Assembly (NCBI RefSeq): GCF_000733775.1
Contig: NZ_JPOE01000002.1
Location: 1,054,001-1,118,000 of the forward strand
Direction: 5' to 3'
DNA: 64,000 nt
Origin: Thiomonas sp. FB-Cd
GTDB lineage: Bacteria; Pseudomonadota; Gammaproteobacteria; Burkholderiales; Burkholderiaceae_C
The position numbers were made by a program, and so were the translations under genes. How positions within the stretch are numbered: position 1 is the stretch's first letter; every line of letters begins with the position of its first letter. This document shows, one piece after another, positions 1-7,740 of this stretch. The notes under the pieces were generated by a model. The model made no database searches and was not told where the DNA came from. It was given only the letters and a program-made list of their open reading frames with translations.

Positions 1-2
1 TT

Positions 3-776
3 GTGTCGGTGACGCTGCGCGTACCCGATGCGGCCTGTGCGCGGCCGCGCACCGCCGACATGCGGCGTGGCGTGGATTTCGGGATCAACGACTGGGCCAC
101 ATTCGACGCGGGTCCGCCCATCGCGAACCCGCGCTGGCTGCGCACCGAACTGCCTCGCTTGGCTGCGTTGCAGCGCGAGCGTGCACGCAAACGCAAAGGC
201 TCAGTGCGATACAAGCGATTGAGCCGCGGCATCGCGGTGCTGCATGACCGCATCGCCAACCTGCGCCGGGATTTCGTGCACAAGGAAACAACCACGATGG
301 TGCAGCAATGCGCCGTCCTGGCCACGGAGCAACTGACTCCGAAGACCATGAGCCGCAGCGCGAAGGGCACGGTGGAAGCACCGGGCCGTCGCGTCAAGCA
401 GAAGGCCGGACTCAACCGCGAGATCCTCTCGGCGGGGTTCGGCATGGCGCATCAGATGCTCGCGTACAAAGCGGAAGAAGCTGGTACGCGCCTGCATCTG
501 AGCCATACGCGCCAGCTCAAACCGTCGCAGCGCTGCTCGGCGTGCTGGGAACTCGTTCCCAAGACGTTGGCGCAGCGTGTGCATGTGTGCCCGCACTGCG
601 GGCATACGGCCCCGCGCGACCAAAACAGCGCGTTGGTGGTGCTCATCGACGCGTTCAATACGCAAGACACGCCTGGGACGGGCGTGGCGGCGAGACCCAA
701 ACCTCTGCCCCGGCAACGGGGCAAGTCCAAGTCTGTGACCCGCGAAACCCCCACGACAGCGCCGTCAGGCGCTTAG
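3..776 (+). CDS. tnpB: IS605-type TnpB nuclease, N-terminus beyond the window edge
   Basis: This is the C-terminal part of an RNA-guided TnpB nuclease; the frame is open to the left edge, so the N-terminal domain lies outside the window. RuvC-like acidic positions are visible: Asp in GVDFGI near the start, Glu in ATEQL, and Asp in RDQNSA near the end. A zinc finger is formed by CSAC and CPHC. The tail after the last Asp is basic and low in complexity, and it encodes sequence shared with three other sites in the window. TnpB enzymes of IS200/IS605 elements cut DNA using an RNA made from the element's right end. No tnpA is visible beside it. The right end follows directly and the next gene fragment is an antitoxin, so the element sits inside a TA gene. 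Confidence 0.8.
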   Translation: MSVTLRVPDAACARPRTADMRRGVDFGINDWATFDAGPPIANPRWLRTELPRLAALQRERARKRKGSVRYKRLSRGIAVLHDRIANLRRDFVHKETTTMVQQCAVLATEQLTPKTMSRSAKGTVEAPGRRVKQKAGLNREILSAGFGMAHQMLAYKAEEAGTRLHLSHTRQLKPSQRCSACWELVPKTLAQRVHVCPHCGHTAPRDQNSALVVLIDAFNTQDTPGTGVAARPKPLPRQRGKSKSVTRETPTTAPSGA

Positions 777-792
777 TGGCGGGAGAGTTCAT
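751..792 (+). repeat. IS605-type right end with terminal hairpin (copy 1)
   Basis: The end of tnpB and the following bases form a hairpin (CCAC with GTGG, AGCGCC with GGCGCT) followed by GGCGGGAGAGTTCAT. The same ending recurs at 9155-9193, 36604-36646 and 41400-41438, always just after a TnpB C-terminus. In this family the right end is the transposase recognition hairpin and also the 3' end of the guide RNA, with guide bases taken from the flank beyond TTCAT. Here that flank is antitoxin coding sequence. Confidence 0.75.
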
Positions 793-1002
793 GAGAACGA
801 TCCCGCGCTGCTGGCCGCTGCCCTCGGCGACATTGCTCGCGCACGCGGTATGTCCCAGGTTGCGAAGGATTCCGGCATTGCACGCGAAGCCCTGTACAAA
901 GCCCTTCGACCCGGCAGCGAGCCGCGCTTCGAGACGATCAGCCGTGTTTGCGCAGCCTTGGGCGTGCGCCTGGTCGCGCAACCGATGCACCCAGCGCACT
1001 GA
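793..1002 (+). pseudogene. Addiction-module antidote (HI1420/HigA-like) C-terminal fragment
   Basis: Directly after the element's right end an open frame of 69 codons reads ENDPALLAAALGDIARARGM..., the C-terminal helix-turn-helix of the addiction-module antidote family (DNA-binding antitoxins encoded beside RelE/HigB-like toxins). The helices GDIARARGMSQVAKDSGIAR and EALYKAL are intact but no start codon or N-terminal part is present. The gene was evidently cut by insertion of the upstream IS605-type element. No matching toxin gene is visible within the window; it may lie left of the edge. Confidence 0.7.
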
Positions 1003-1229
1003 CGCCGCTCTCGTGCGCCCGAGGCATCTCCACTCGCCGAAAAACCAACTCACCGCCCCGCGCGCCACAGCCCATCGTGATGGTCGTTTGCGACTTTGCT
1101 GGCACCCCCTGGGAAGGAGCAGCCCACCGCCATCGCTGTTTTCGACTTTAATTGCACGGAACATCATGACGTGACGGGCGCTTGGCGCAACGCCGTGGCG
1201 CAACGTTCTCAACCAACGCAAAGACTTGC

Positions 1230-2195
1230 ATGATCCACACAACCTTGATGAAGACCTTGGGCATTCGCCATCCGGTGATCCTCGCACCCATGGGCGGGGT
1301 TTCGGGCGGACAATTGGCTGCAGCCGTCTCCAACGCGGGCGGGTTGGGCCTGGTCGGCGGCGGGTATGGCGACGCCGCGTGGCTCGACACGGAGCTGGCA
1401 ATCGCCGCCAAGGCGGCTCAGGCGCCCTGGGGGGTCGGATTGATCACATGGAGGGCAAACCGGCAACTCGTCGACCAGTGCCTGCGCTATGCGCCTGCAG
1501 CGTTCATGTTGTCGTTCGGCGACCCCACGCCCTACGTGCAAGCGATCAAAGATGCGGGCTGCACGCTCATCTGCCAGGTCCAGGATCTGGCCGGCGCCCT
1601 GATGGCGCGCGACGCCGGCGCCGACATCATCGTCGCCCAGGGCACCGAGGCGGGCGGGCATGGCGGGCAGCGCGCCACGTTCCCGCTCGTGCCCGCGGTG
1701 GTCGATGCCGTCGCGCCCATCCCGGTTGTGGCCGCCGGTGGCATTGCCGACGGCCGCGGCCTGGCCGCCGCACTCATGCTCGGCGCGCAGGCCGCGCTCA
1801 TCGGCACGCGCTTTTATGCCTGCCGCGAAGCGCTGGGAAGCGACGAGGCCAAGCGCCGCATCGCAGCGGGCCACGGCGACGAGACCGTGCGCACCCGCGT
1901 GTTCGACATCGTGCGGGGATACGACTGGCCGTCCCCATACACGGGGCGGGCGTTGCGCAATGCTTTCCTGCAGCGATGGCACGGGCACGAGCCTGAGCTG
2001 CAAGCCCAAGCGGATGCACTGCGCGATCCGTTCTTTTCCGCAGCAGCGCGGGGCGACTGCGACACGGCCATGGTCTGGGCGGGCGAAGCCATCGATCTGA
2101 TCCATGACGTTCCAACGGCAGCCTTCCTGCTTGCGAGCATCGTCGCCCAGGCCGAGTCGCAGATCCGGCAGGCGTATACCGATCTTGCCCTCTAG
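1230..2195 (+). CDS. Nitronate monooxygenase-like FMN enzyme
   Basis: This 321-residue TIM-barrel flavoprotein belongs to the nitronate monooxygenase / 2-nitropropane dioxygenase family, which oxidises nitronates with FMN and oxygen. Visible marks are the N-terminal HPVILAPMGGVSGG, the FMN phosphate-binding AQGTEAGGHGG, and PVVAAGGIADGRG followed by ALMLGAQAALIGTRF. The ATG at 1230 is chosen because the family motif begins about ten residues later; an upstream in-frame start would add unrelated residues. The TAG stop (2193-2195) is itself part of the CTAG target of the IS1182 copy that follows, so the insertion happened exactly at the gene end. Natural substrate unknown; the family is broad. 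Confidence 0.8.
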   Translation: MIHTTLMKTLGIRHPVILAPMGGVSGGQLAAAVSNAGGLGLVGGGYGDAAWLDTELAIAAKAAQAPWGVGLITWRANRQLVDQCLRYAPAAFMLSFGDPTPYVQAIKDAGCTLICQVQDLAGALMARDAGADIIVAQGTEAGGHGGQRATFPLVPAVVDAVAPIPVVAAGGIADGRGLAAALMLGAQAALIGTRFYACREALGSDEAKRRIAAGHGDETVRTRVFDIVRGYDWPSPYTGRALRNAFLQRWHGHEPELQAQADALRDPFFSAAARGDCDTAMVWAGEAIDLIHDVPTAAFLLASIVAQAESQIRQAYTDLAL

Positions 2196-3795
2196 GAGTC
2201 TGTCGGACTTGAGTTCGAGCGAACCCGGATAATCAGTGCGGCGCGTTTTTTTGGACGGCGGCGCGCTGATCGAGTGTTCTGGAGGGTTCAGGCGGCGCAG
2301 TGAGGGGGCATGAGGCCGCCTGAGGACTCGGTTTTAGCGTGATTGGGGCGCATTTTCCCTCACGCCGCGCGCAGCACGTACATGCGCTTGATGTTCCAGG
2401 CCATGGTCACCAAGCTCCACTCGCCTTGCGCTTTGGCCAGCCCACGCAGGCTCATCTGGCGCCAGCCCATCACCCGCTTGATGATGCCGAACACCGGCTC
2501 CACCGTCTGCTTGCGCAAGCTGTAGAGGGCTCGCCCAGCCTGTGTGCGCAGCCGGTGCGCCATCCGCTCCACCGCATCCGTCGTCTGAGGGTCGGGCGCA
2601 TCGGATGCGAAGCGCTCCATCACGGGCGTGTGATGCGACTGCCTCTTGAGCACCAGCAGCGGCTCGACCCCGGCATCGCCGCAGGCGATCACGTTGGCCT
2701 GGCTGCAGTAGCCGTTGTCCGCAATCAGGGACTGCACCTCGCCCAGCACCGCAGGCAACGCCACAATCTGCTCCAGCGTGGGCACGACTTCGCGCTTGTC
2801 GTTGGGCGCCTGGCTCACATGCCGGGTGATCACCATCATCGTCTGGGTGTCCACGCCGGCTTGGGCGTTGTAACTCTGCTCGAAGCTCCCGCCCGACACG
2901 GGCATGATGCGTGACTCCTCATCCGTGAGGTTGACTTGGTCGCTGTCCATGGGACCCGCCTGGGGCGGCTCGGGGTCCTTGCCGCGGGGTTTCTTGCCCG
3001 CGTCGCGCTGGGCCTGGCGCTTGGCCTGCTTGGCCTCGAACTCCTGCTGCTCCGTCTTGAAGCGTTCGGCTGCGCGCTGCGCGATCTTGGCCTTGGCCTG
3101 CGCAATGGCTCTGAGGCGATCCTCCCGCCGGGCGATCTCGGCGGGCACATCCATGCCGTCGGGCGCGCTGGCGCGATCGCTCGTCTCCGCCAGCGCCAGC
3201 AGGCCCTGGACTTCCTCGCGCAACTGCGCCTCAATCTTGTTGGCATGCGCCCACGACAGCGCCTTGTGCTTGCTGGCGTTGGCGTCGATCTTGGTGCCGT
3301 CCAGCGCAATGTGTCCGAGTTTGAGCAGCTTCATCTCGCGTGCGAGCACCAGCACCTGCACAAACAGGGACTCGACTTCCTTGAGGAAGCGGTGGCGGAA
3401 CGTCGCCAGCGTGTCGTGATCGGGGTGGGTATTGGCGGCAACAAAGCGAAACGCCACCGAGTCGTAGGTCGCGCGCTCAATCTTGCGGCTCGAATGCACG
3501 CCGTTGGCGTAGCCGTAGATCAGCAGCCCCAGCAGCACGGCAGGGTGATGCGCCGCCGATCCGCGCCCCGCATACTGCTTGACCAGATCGTCCAGATCAA
3601 GGCGATCGATGACTTCCACAACGAACCGTGCCAAGTGATCCTGCGGCAACCACTCGTCCACCGATGGCGGCAGGAGGTAGGCAGTGTCTCGGTCAACGCT
3701 AACGAAGCGGCTCATCGCAAAAAACCCAGGAATGCACTGCCTCCATTGTCATGCATCGCCTTCAAATCCGAAAGCCTCGAAAGTCCGACAGGCTC
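2196..3795 (-). mobile_element. IS1182-family insertion sequence, copy 1
   Basis: A 1600-bp element with near-perfect 15-bp terminal inverted repeats: GAGTCTGTCGGACTT on the left and the complement of GAGCCTGTCGGACTT on the right. It is flanked on both sides by CTAG (2192-2195 and 3796-3799), most simply a 4-bp target duplication. It carries one transposase gene on the minus strand. An equally long copy lies in opposite orientation at 5849-7448, so the two bracket about 2 kb holding an aldo/keto reductase and the prlF antitoxin. Confidence 0.9.
2360..3715 (-). CDS. IS1182-family transposase
   Basis: A 451-residue DDE transposase. The N-terminal DUF772-type domain reads LLPPSVDEWLPQDHLARF and later GLLIYGYANGVHSSRKIERA, typical of IS1182. 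Catalytic-core landmarks are HIALDGTKIDANAS, a charged coiled segment rich in Lys, Gln and Ala around residues 200-250, and SLIADNGYCSQANV. The C-terminal DDE_Tnp_1-type end has GRALYSLRKQTVEPVFGIIKRVMGWR. The frame is full length, and its translation is the same as that of the second copy, which implies recent duplication. Confidence 0.92.
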   Translation of the reverse strand: MSRFVSVDRDTAYLLPPSVDEWLPQDHLARFVVEVIDRLDLDDLVKQYAGRGSAAHHPAVLLGLLIYGYANGVHSSRKIERATYDSVAFRFVAANTHPDHDTLATFRHRFLKEVESLFVQVLVLAREMKLLKLGHIALDGTKIDANASKHKALSWAHANKIEAQLREEVQGLLALAETSDRASAPDGMDVPAEIARREDRLRAIAQAKAKIAQRAAERFKTEQQEFEAKQAKRQAQRDAGKKPRGKDPEPPQAGPMDSDQVNLTDEESRIMPVSGGSFEQSYNAQAGVDTQTMMVITRHVSQAPNDKREVVPTLEQIVALPAVLGEVQSLIADNGYCSQANVIACGDAGVEPLLVLKRQSHHTPVMERFASDAPDPQTTDAVERMAHRLRTQAGRALYSLRKQTVEPVFGIIKRVMGWRQMSLRGLAKAQGEWSLVTMAWNIKRMYVLRAA

Positions 3796-3905
3796 CTAGC
3801 GGCGTCGAATTGGTACGCTGACGGGCGTGCCTGCAAGACCCTGCGGGCACGCACCACCCTTGTTGCATTCGCGCTCGAGCCCAACCCAAACCCAGGCATC
3901 CGCAC

Positions 3906-5042
3906 ATGATGACCATCGAATCGATCCACATCCAGGGAATCCCCATCCCCGTGTCGCGCGTGGGGCTTGGCACATGGGCCATCGGCGGGTGGATGTGGGG
4001 TGGCGCCGACGATCAGGCGTCGATTGCCACCATCCGAGGGGCCATCGAGCGCGGCGTCAACCTGATCGACACGGCGCCGGTCTACGGTTTTGGGCACTCG
4101 GAGGAGATCGTCGGGCGCGCGCTCGAAGGCATCCGCGACCGCGCGGTCATCGCCACCAAGGTGGCCTTGCAATGGGACGGTGGCAGCATCACGCGCAATT
4201 CCAGCGCGGCGCGGATCCGCCAGGAGGTCGAGGACTCGCTGCGCCGACTGCGCACCGACCGCATCGATCTGTACCAGGTCCACTGGCCCGACCCGAGCGT
4301 TGCGTTCGAGGAAACCGCCGCCGCGCTGGAGACGCTGCGGCGCCAAGGCAAGATCCTTGCCATCGGCGTGAGCAATTACGCGCCGGCGCAAATGGACGCG
4401 TTTGCCAGCGCGGCGCCGCTGGTCGCCGTGCAGTCGCCGTACAACCTGTTCGAGCGCGCCATCGAAGCCGACGTGCTGCCCTACGCGCGCGACAAGGGCC
4501 TTGTCGTGCTGGCCTATGGGGCGCTGTGCCGCGGCTTGCTGTCGGGCCGCATGCGCGGCACGACCACCTTCAGCGGTGATGACTTGCGCCGCGCCGACCC
4601 CAAATTCCAGCAGCCGCGCTTTGGCGAATACCTGGCCGCGGTGGATGCGCTTGCCGAACTCGCCCGTGACACCTATGGCAAATCGGTGCTGGCCCTGGCC
4701 GTGCGCTGGGTTCTGCAGCAAGGCCCGACGATTGCACTGTGGGGGGCGCGCCGGGCCGATCAGCTGGTGGCGATCGACGAGGTGTTCGGGTGGAGCATCG
4801 CTGCAGCCGACCTGGCCCGCATCGATGCCCTGCTTGCGCAGCACGTCCTGCATCCGGTCGGCCCCGAATTCATGGCGCCGCCGCTGCGCACGCCCCCGCC
4901 TGAGCTTGGGGCGGCCTCCATGGCGTGCCGCCGCTGCGCTTGCCCTTGGATCCCGGGTTGCGGGCCACCAGGGCCCCTTGTCGCCGCGCCGATGTGTCGA
5001 CCGGCCCGCGACACACGCCACCTCACCCCAAAGAGGATCTGA
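3906..5042 (+). CDS. Aldo/keto reductase with an odd C-terminal tail
   Basis: An NADPH-dependent (beta/alpha)8 oxidoreductase. The catalytic tetrad is recognisable: Asp and Tyr in LIDTAPVYGFGHSEE, Lys in VIATKVAL, and His in LYQVHWPDP. The cofactor-binding end is seen in GPTIALWGARRADQL. Family members usually run to about 320-330 residues; here the fold ends near PVGPEFMAPP and is followed by roughly 45 Pro/Cys/Arg-rich residues that resemble nothing in the family, so the true 3' end was probably lost or frameshifted. It lies just inside the IS1182 pair and is followed by a 5' fragment of a transporter gene, suggesting an old reductase-transporter operon. Confidence 0.82.
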   Translation: MMTIESIHIQGIPIPVSRVGLGTWAIGGWMWGGADDQASIATIRGAIERGVNLIDTAPVYGFGHSEEIVGRALEGIRDRAVIATKVALQWDGGSITRNSSAARIRQEVEDSLRRLRTDRIDLYQVHWPDPSVAFEETAAALETLRRQGKILAIGVSNYAPAQMDAFASAAPLVAVQSPYNLFERAIEADVLPYARDKGLVVLAYGALCRGLLSGRMRGTTTFSGDDLRRADPKFQQPRFGEYLAAVDALAELARDTYGKSVLALAVRWVLQQGPTIALWGARRADQLVAIDEVFGWSIAAADLARIDALLAQHVLHPVGPEFMAPPLRTPPPELGAASMACRRCACPWIPGCGPPGPLVAAPMCRPARDTRHLTPKRI

Positions 5043-5045
5043 CGC

Positions 5046-5105
5046 ATGATGACACCCCAGCGGGTGGATCGCCGCTCGATCCTCGCGCTCAACGCGCTGT
5101 CACTT
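5046..5105 (+). pseudogene. 5' fragment of an MFS transporter gene
   Basis: The bases after the reductase encode MTPQRVDRRSILALNAL, clearly related to the start of the transporter at 9739 (MTTRQPVDRRSILALNAV), but similarity ends abruptly at about 5105 where the prlF promoter region begins. The DNA match is imperfect, so this is an older paralogous gene start rather than a fresh duplication. It marks the left border of the block carrying the PrlF-YhaV module. Confidence 0.6.
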
Positions 5106-5173
5106 CCGGATCCGTTGTTGGCACCCACACGCTTTTACGATTAGCCGCTTTTGGACAGCATGATTGGGTTTTC

Positions 5174-5214
5174 AATGCATCTGCATTGACATGGCAATGC
5201 AGATGCATTACCAT
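5174..5214 (+). promoter_or_regulatory. prlF promoter overlapped by a perfect inverted-repeat operator
   Basis: Two 14-bp arms, AATGCATCTGCATT (5174-5187) and AATGCAGATGCATT (5196-5209), form a perfect inverted repeat with an 8-bp spacer. The repeat overlaps a good sigma-70 promoter: TTGACA at 5186-5191, a 17-bp spacer, and TACCAT at 5209-5214. TA antitoxins of the PrlF type autorepress their operon, so this is the likely PrlF binding site; that role is inferred from position and symmetry. Confidence 0.75.
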
Positions 5215-5248
5215 GCAGAGCATTCGCCTTTTGCCCCTGGAGACCGCC

Positions 5249-5602
5249 ATGCCCGCCGCCCTTGAGGTCGAATCCACACTCACCGATCGATACCAAACCA
5301 CGGTGCCGGAGACGGTACGCCGCGCCCTTCGGCTCGGCAAGCGCGACAAGATCCACTACACAATCCGCCCCGGCGGCGAAGTCGTGCTGACCCGCGTCGA
5401 CGCATCCGAAGGTGACGACCCGGTGCTCGGTCAGTTCTTGGGCTTCCTAGCCCGCGACATTGCCAGCCATCCCGAACGCCTGCTGGCCATCGACGCCAAC
5501 TTCGTGCAGCGCCTCCACTCGCTGACCGGTGGCATCGAAGTTGACCTCGACGCCCCCCTGTCGGCCGACGATGAACACATGCCCGCGCATTCCCCTTCCT
5601 AG
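5249..5602 (+). CDS. prlF: PrlF (SohA) antitoxin, 3' end altered by insertion
   Basis: An AbrB/SpoVT-type swapped-hairpin antitoxin of the PrlF-YhaV module; it binds operator DNA and neutralises the YhaV ribonuclease. The DNA-binding part is STLTDRYQTTVPETVRRAL with GKRDKIHYTIRPGGEVVL after it, and the C-terminal toxin-binding part runs LGQFLGFLARDIASHPERL to LSADDE. ATG 5249 follows a GGAG site and a strong promoter-operator. The native stop is displaced: after DDE the IS605-type element begins and adds nine codons (HMPAHSPS then stop). Placing the bases at 9194 directly after 5575 restores a TGA stop overlapping the yhaV ATG. The antitoxin is probably functional, but its toxin partner now lies 3.6 kb away. 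Confidence 0.85.
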   Translation: MPAALEVESTLTDRYQTTVPETVRRALRLGKRDKIHYTIRPGGEVVLTRVDASEGDDPVLGQFLGFLARDIASHPERLLAIDANFVQRLHSLTGGIEVDLDAPLSADDEHMPAHSPS

Positions 5603-5654
5603 CCCGGCCCGACGCGCAGCGTTGCTTAGGCAACGCCGACCGGGCAGGAGGGGG

Positions 5655-5848
5655 TCAAGCGGGCGGTTTTCGCTTTTTCGCCTCGGACTTGCGCGCATGT
5701 TCCACGGTTCCTTGCGCATCGACGTAGGCGCGCACCGTCTCCAGCGTCGCACCGCCAACGCTCCCCACGTAATAGGCGCGGTGCCAGAACACGGGCTTGG
5801 CGTAGAAGGTGCTGAGGTGCTCGGCGAATCGCGCACGCGTGCGCCTAG
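5655..5848 (-). pseudogene. tnpA: tnpA (IS200/IS605 Y1 transposase), C-terminal half
   Basis: Reading on the minus strand from the IS1182 border, the frame encodes RFAEHLSTFYAKPVFWHRAYYVGSVGG and then ETVRAYVDAQG, the end of a Y1 single-strand transposase. The catalytic tyrosine is expected in the AYYVGSVGG segment. The N-terminal half with the HUH motif lies on the other side of IS1182 at 7449-7663. The CTAG at the junction is the duplicated target. Confidence 0.85.
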
Positions 5849-7448
5849 GAGCCTGTCGGACTTTCGAGGCTTTCGGATTTGAAGGCGATGCATGACAATG
5901 GAGGCAGTGCATTCCTGGGTTTTTTGCGATGAGCCGCTTCGTTAGCGTTGACCGAGACACTGCCTACCTCCTGCCGCCATCGGTGGACGAGTGGTTGCCG
6001 CAGGATCACTTGGCACGGTTCGTTGTGGAAGTCATCGATCGCCTTGATCTGGACGATCTGGTCAAGCAGTATGCGGGGCGCGGATCGGCGGCGCATCACC
6101 CTGCCGTGCTGCTGGGGCTGCTGATCTACGGCTACGCCAACGGCGTGCATTCGAGCCGCAAGATTGAGCGCGCGACCTACGACTCGGTGGCGTTTCGCTT
6201 TGTTGCCGCCAATACCCACCCCGATCACGACACGCTGGCGACGTTCCGCCACCGCTTCCTCAAGGAAGTCGAGTCCCTGTTTGTGCAGGTGCTGGTGCTC
6301 GCACGCGAGATGAAGCTGCTCAAACTCGGACACATTGCGCTGGACGGCACCAAGATCGACGCCAACGCCAGCAAGCACAAGGCGCTGTCGTGGGCGCATG
6401 CCAACAAGATTGAGGCGCAGTTGCGCGAGGAAGTCCAGGGCCTGCTGGCGCTGGCGGAGACGAGCGATCGCGCCAGCGCGCCCGACGGCATGGATGTGCC
6501 CGCCGAGATCGCCCGGCGGGAGGATCGCCTCAGAGCCATTGCGCAGGCCAAGGCCAAGATCGCGCAGCGCGCAGCCGAACGCTTCAAGACGGAGCAGCAG
6601 GAGTTCGAGGCCAAGCAGGCCAAGCGCCAGGCCCAGCGCGACGCGGGCAAGAAACCCCGCGGCAAGGACCCCGAGCCGCCCCAGGCGGGTCCCATGGACA
6701 GCGACCAAGTCAACCTCACGGATGAGGAGTCACGCATCATGCCCGTGTCGGGCGGGAGCTTCGAGCAGAGTTACAACGCCCAAGCCGGCGTGGACACCCA
6801 GACGATGATGGTGATCACCCGGCATGTGAGCCAGGCGCCCAACGACAAGCGCGAAGTCGTGCCCACGCTGGAGCAGATTGTGGCGTTGCCTGCGGTGCTG
6901 GGCGAGGTGCAGTCCCTGATTGCGGACAACGGCTACTGCAGCCAGGCCAACGTGATCGCCTGCGGCGATGCCGGGGTCGAGCCGCTGCTGGTGCTCAAGA
7001 GGCAGTCGCATCACACGCCCGTGATGGAGCGCTTCGCATCCGATGCGCCCGACCCTCAGACGACGGATGCGGTGGAGCGGATGGCGCACCGGCTGCGCAC
7101 ACAGGCTGGGCGAGCCCTCTACAGCTTGCGCAAGCAGACGGTGGAGCCGGTGTTCGGCATCATCAAGCGGGTGATGGGCTGGCGCCAGATGAGCCTGCGT
7201 GGGCTGGCCAAAGCGCAAGGCGAGTGGAGCTTGGTGACCATGGCCTGGAACATCAAGCGCATGTACGTGCTGCGCGCGGCGTGAGGGAAAATGCGCCCCA
7301 ATCACGCTAAAACCGAGTCCTCAGGCGGCCTCATGCCCCCTCACTGCGCCGCCTGAACCCTCCAGAACACTCGATCAGCGCGCCGCCGTCCAAAAAAACG
7401 CGCCGCACTGATTATCCGGGTTCGCTCGAACTCAAGTCCGACAGACTC
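5849..7448 (+). mobile_element. IS1182-family insertion sequence, copy 2, inside tnpA
   Basis: The second 1600-bp copy lies in inverted orientation relative to 2196-3795, with the same terminal repeats and CTAG on both flanks (5845-5848 and 7449-7452). It interrupts the tnpA of the IS605-type element, giving an order of events: TA operon, then IS605-type insertion, then IS1182 insertion. The two copies appear identical where compared, so recombination between them could invert the 2-kb interval. Confidence 0.9.
5929..7284 (+). CDS. IS1182-family transposase (second copy)
   Basis: A 451-residue DDE transposase with the same translation as the gene at 2360-3715, including LLPPSVDEWLPQDHLARF, HIALDGTKIDANAS, SLIADNGYCSQ and the GRALYSLRKQTVEPVFGIIKR ending. 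The frame is intact, so both copies may be active. It is transcribed toward the N-terminal tnpA half, which runs the opposite way. Confidence 0.92.
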   Translation: MSRFVSVDRDTAYLLPPSVDEWLPQDHLARFVVEVIDRLDLDDLVKQYAGRGSAAHHPAVLLGLLIYGYANGVHSSRKIERATYDSVAFRFVAANTHPDHDTLATFRHRFLKEVESLFVQVLVLAREMKLLKLGHIALDGTKIDANASKHKALSWAHANKIEAQLREEVQGLLALAETSDRASAPDGMDVPAEIARREDRLRAIAQAKAKIAQRAAERFKTEQQEFEAKQAKRQAQRDAGKKPRGKDPEPPQAGPMDSDQVNLTDEESRIMPVSGGSFEQSYNAQAGVDTQTMMVITRHVSQAPNDKREVVPTLEQIVALPAVLGEVQSLIADNGYCSQANVIACGDAGVEPLLVLKRQSHHTPVMERFASDAPDPQTTDAVERMAHRLRTQAGRALYSLRKQTVEPVFGIIKRVMGWRQMSLRGLAKAQGEWSLVTMAWNIKRMYVLRAA

Positions 7449-7663
7449 CTAGCGCTCGCGGTCTTGAGATTGTTGATCAGCACCGAGATGTTCAGCGCCG
7501 GATGGATGTCCACGAGCAGATGGACGTGGTCGGCTTCGCCGCCAAACTCCAGCAGGGTGCACCGCCACGCCGCCAGGCAATCCGCGAACGCGCCGCGCAG
7601 GTCGTCGAGTCGTTCGGCGTTGAGCGTCTTGCGGCGGTATTTCGTCACGAAGACGATATGCAA
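7449..7663 (-). pseudogene. tnpA: tnpA (IS200/IS605 Y1 transposase), N-terminal half
   Basis: The minus strand encodes HIVFVTKYRRKTL, then FGGEADHVHLLVDIHPALNIS and VLINNLKTASAR, the N-terminal two thirds of a Y1 transposase with its HUH pair in DHVHLLV. Similarity continues upstream of the internal ATG at 7663 through SSSHAVYSIKL (to about 7700) with no ATG, so the original start codon is missing or non-standard. The frame stops at the IS1182 border. Neither half can encode a working transposase, so the element now depends on other TnpA in the cell. Confidence 0.85.
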
Positions 7664-7740
7664 CTTAATACTGTAAACGGCGTGCGAGCTAGACTGAGTG
7701 GTGTCTTTTATTATTGCAGCTTAACGTCGTTACTGGTAGC

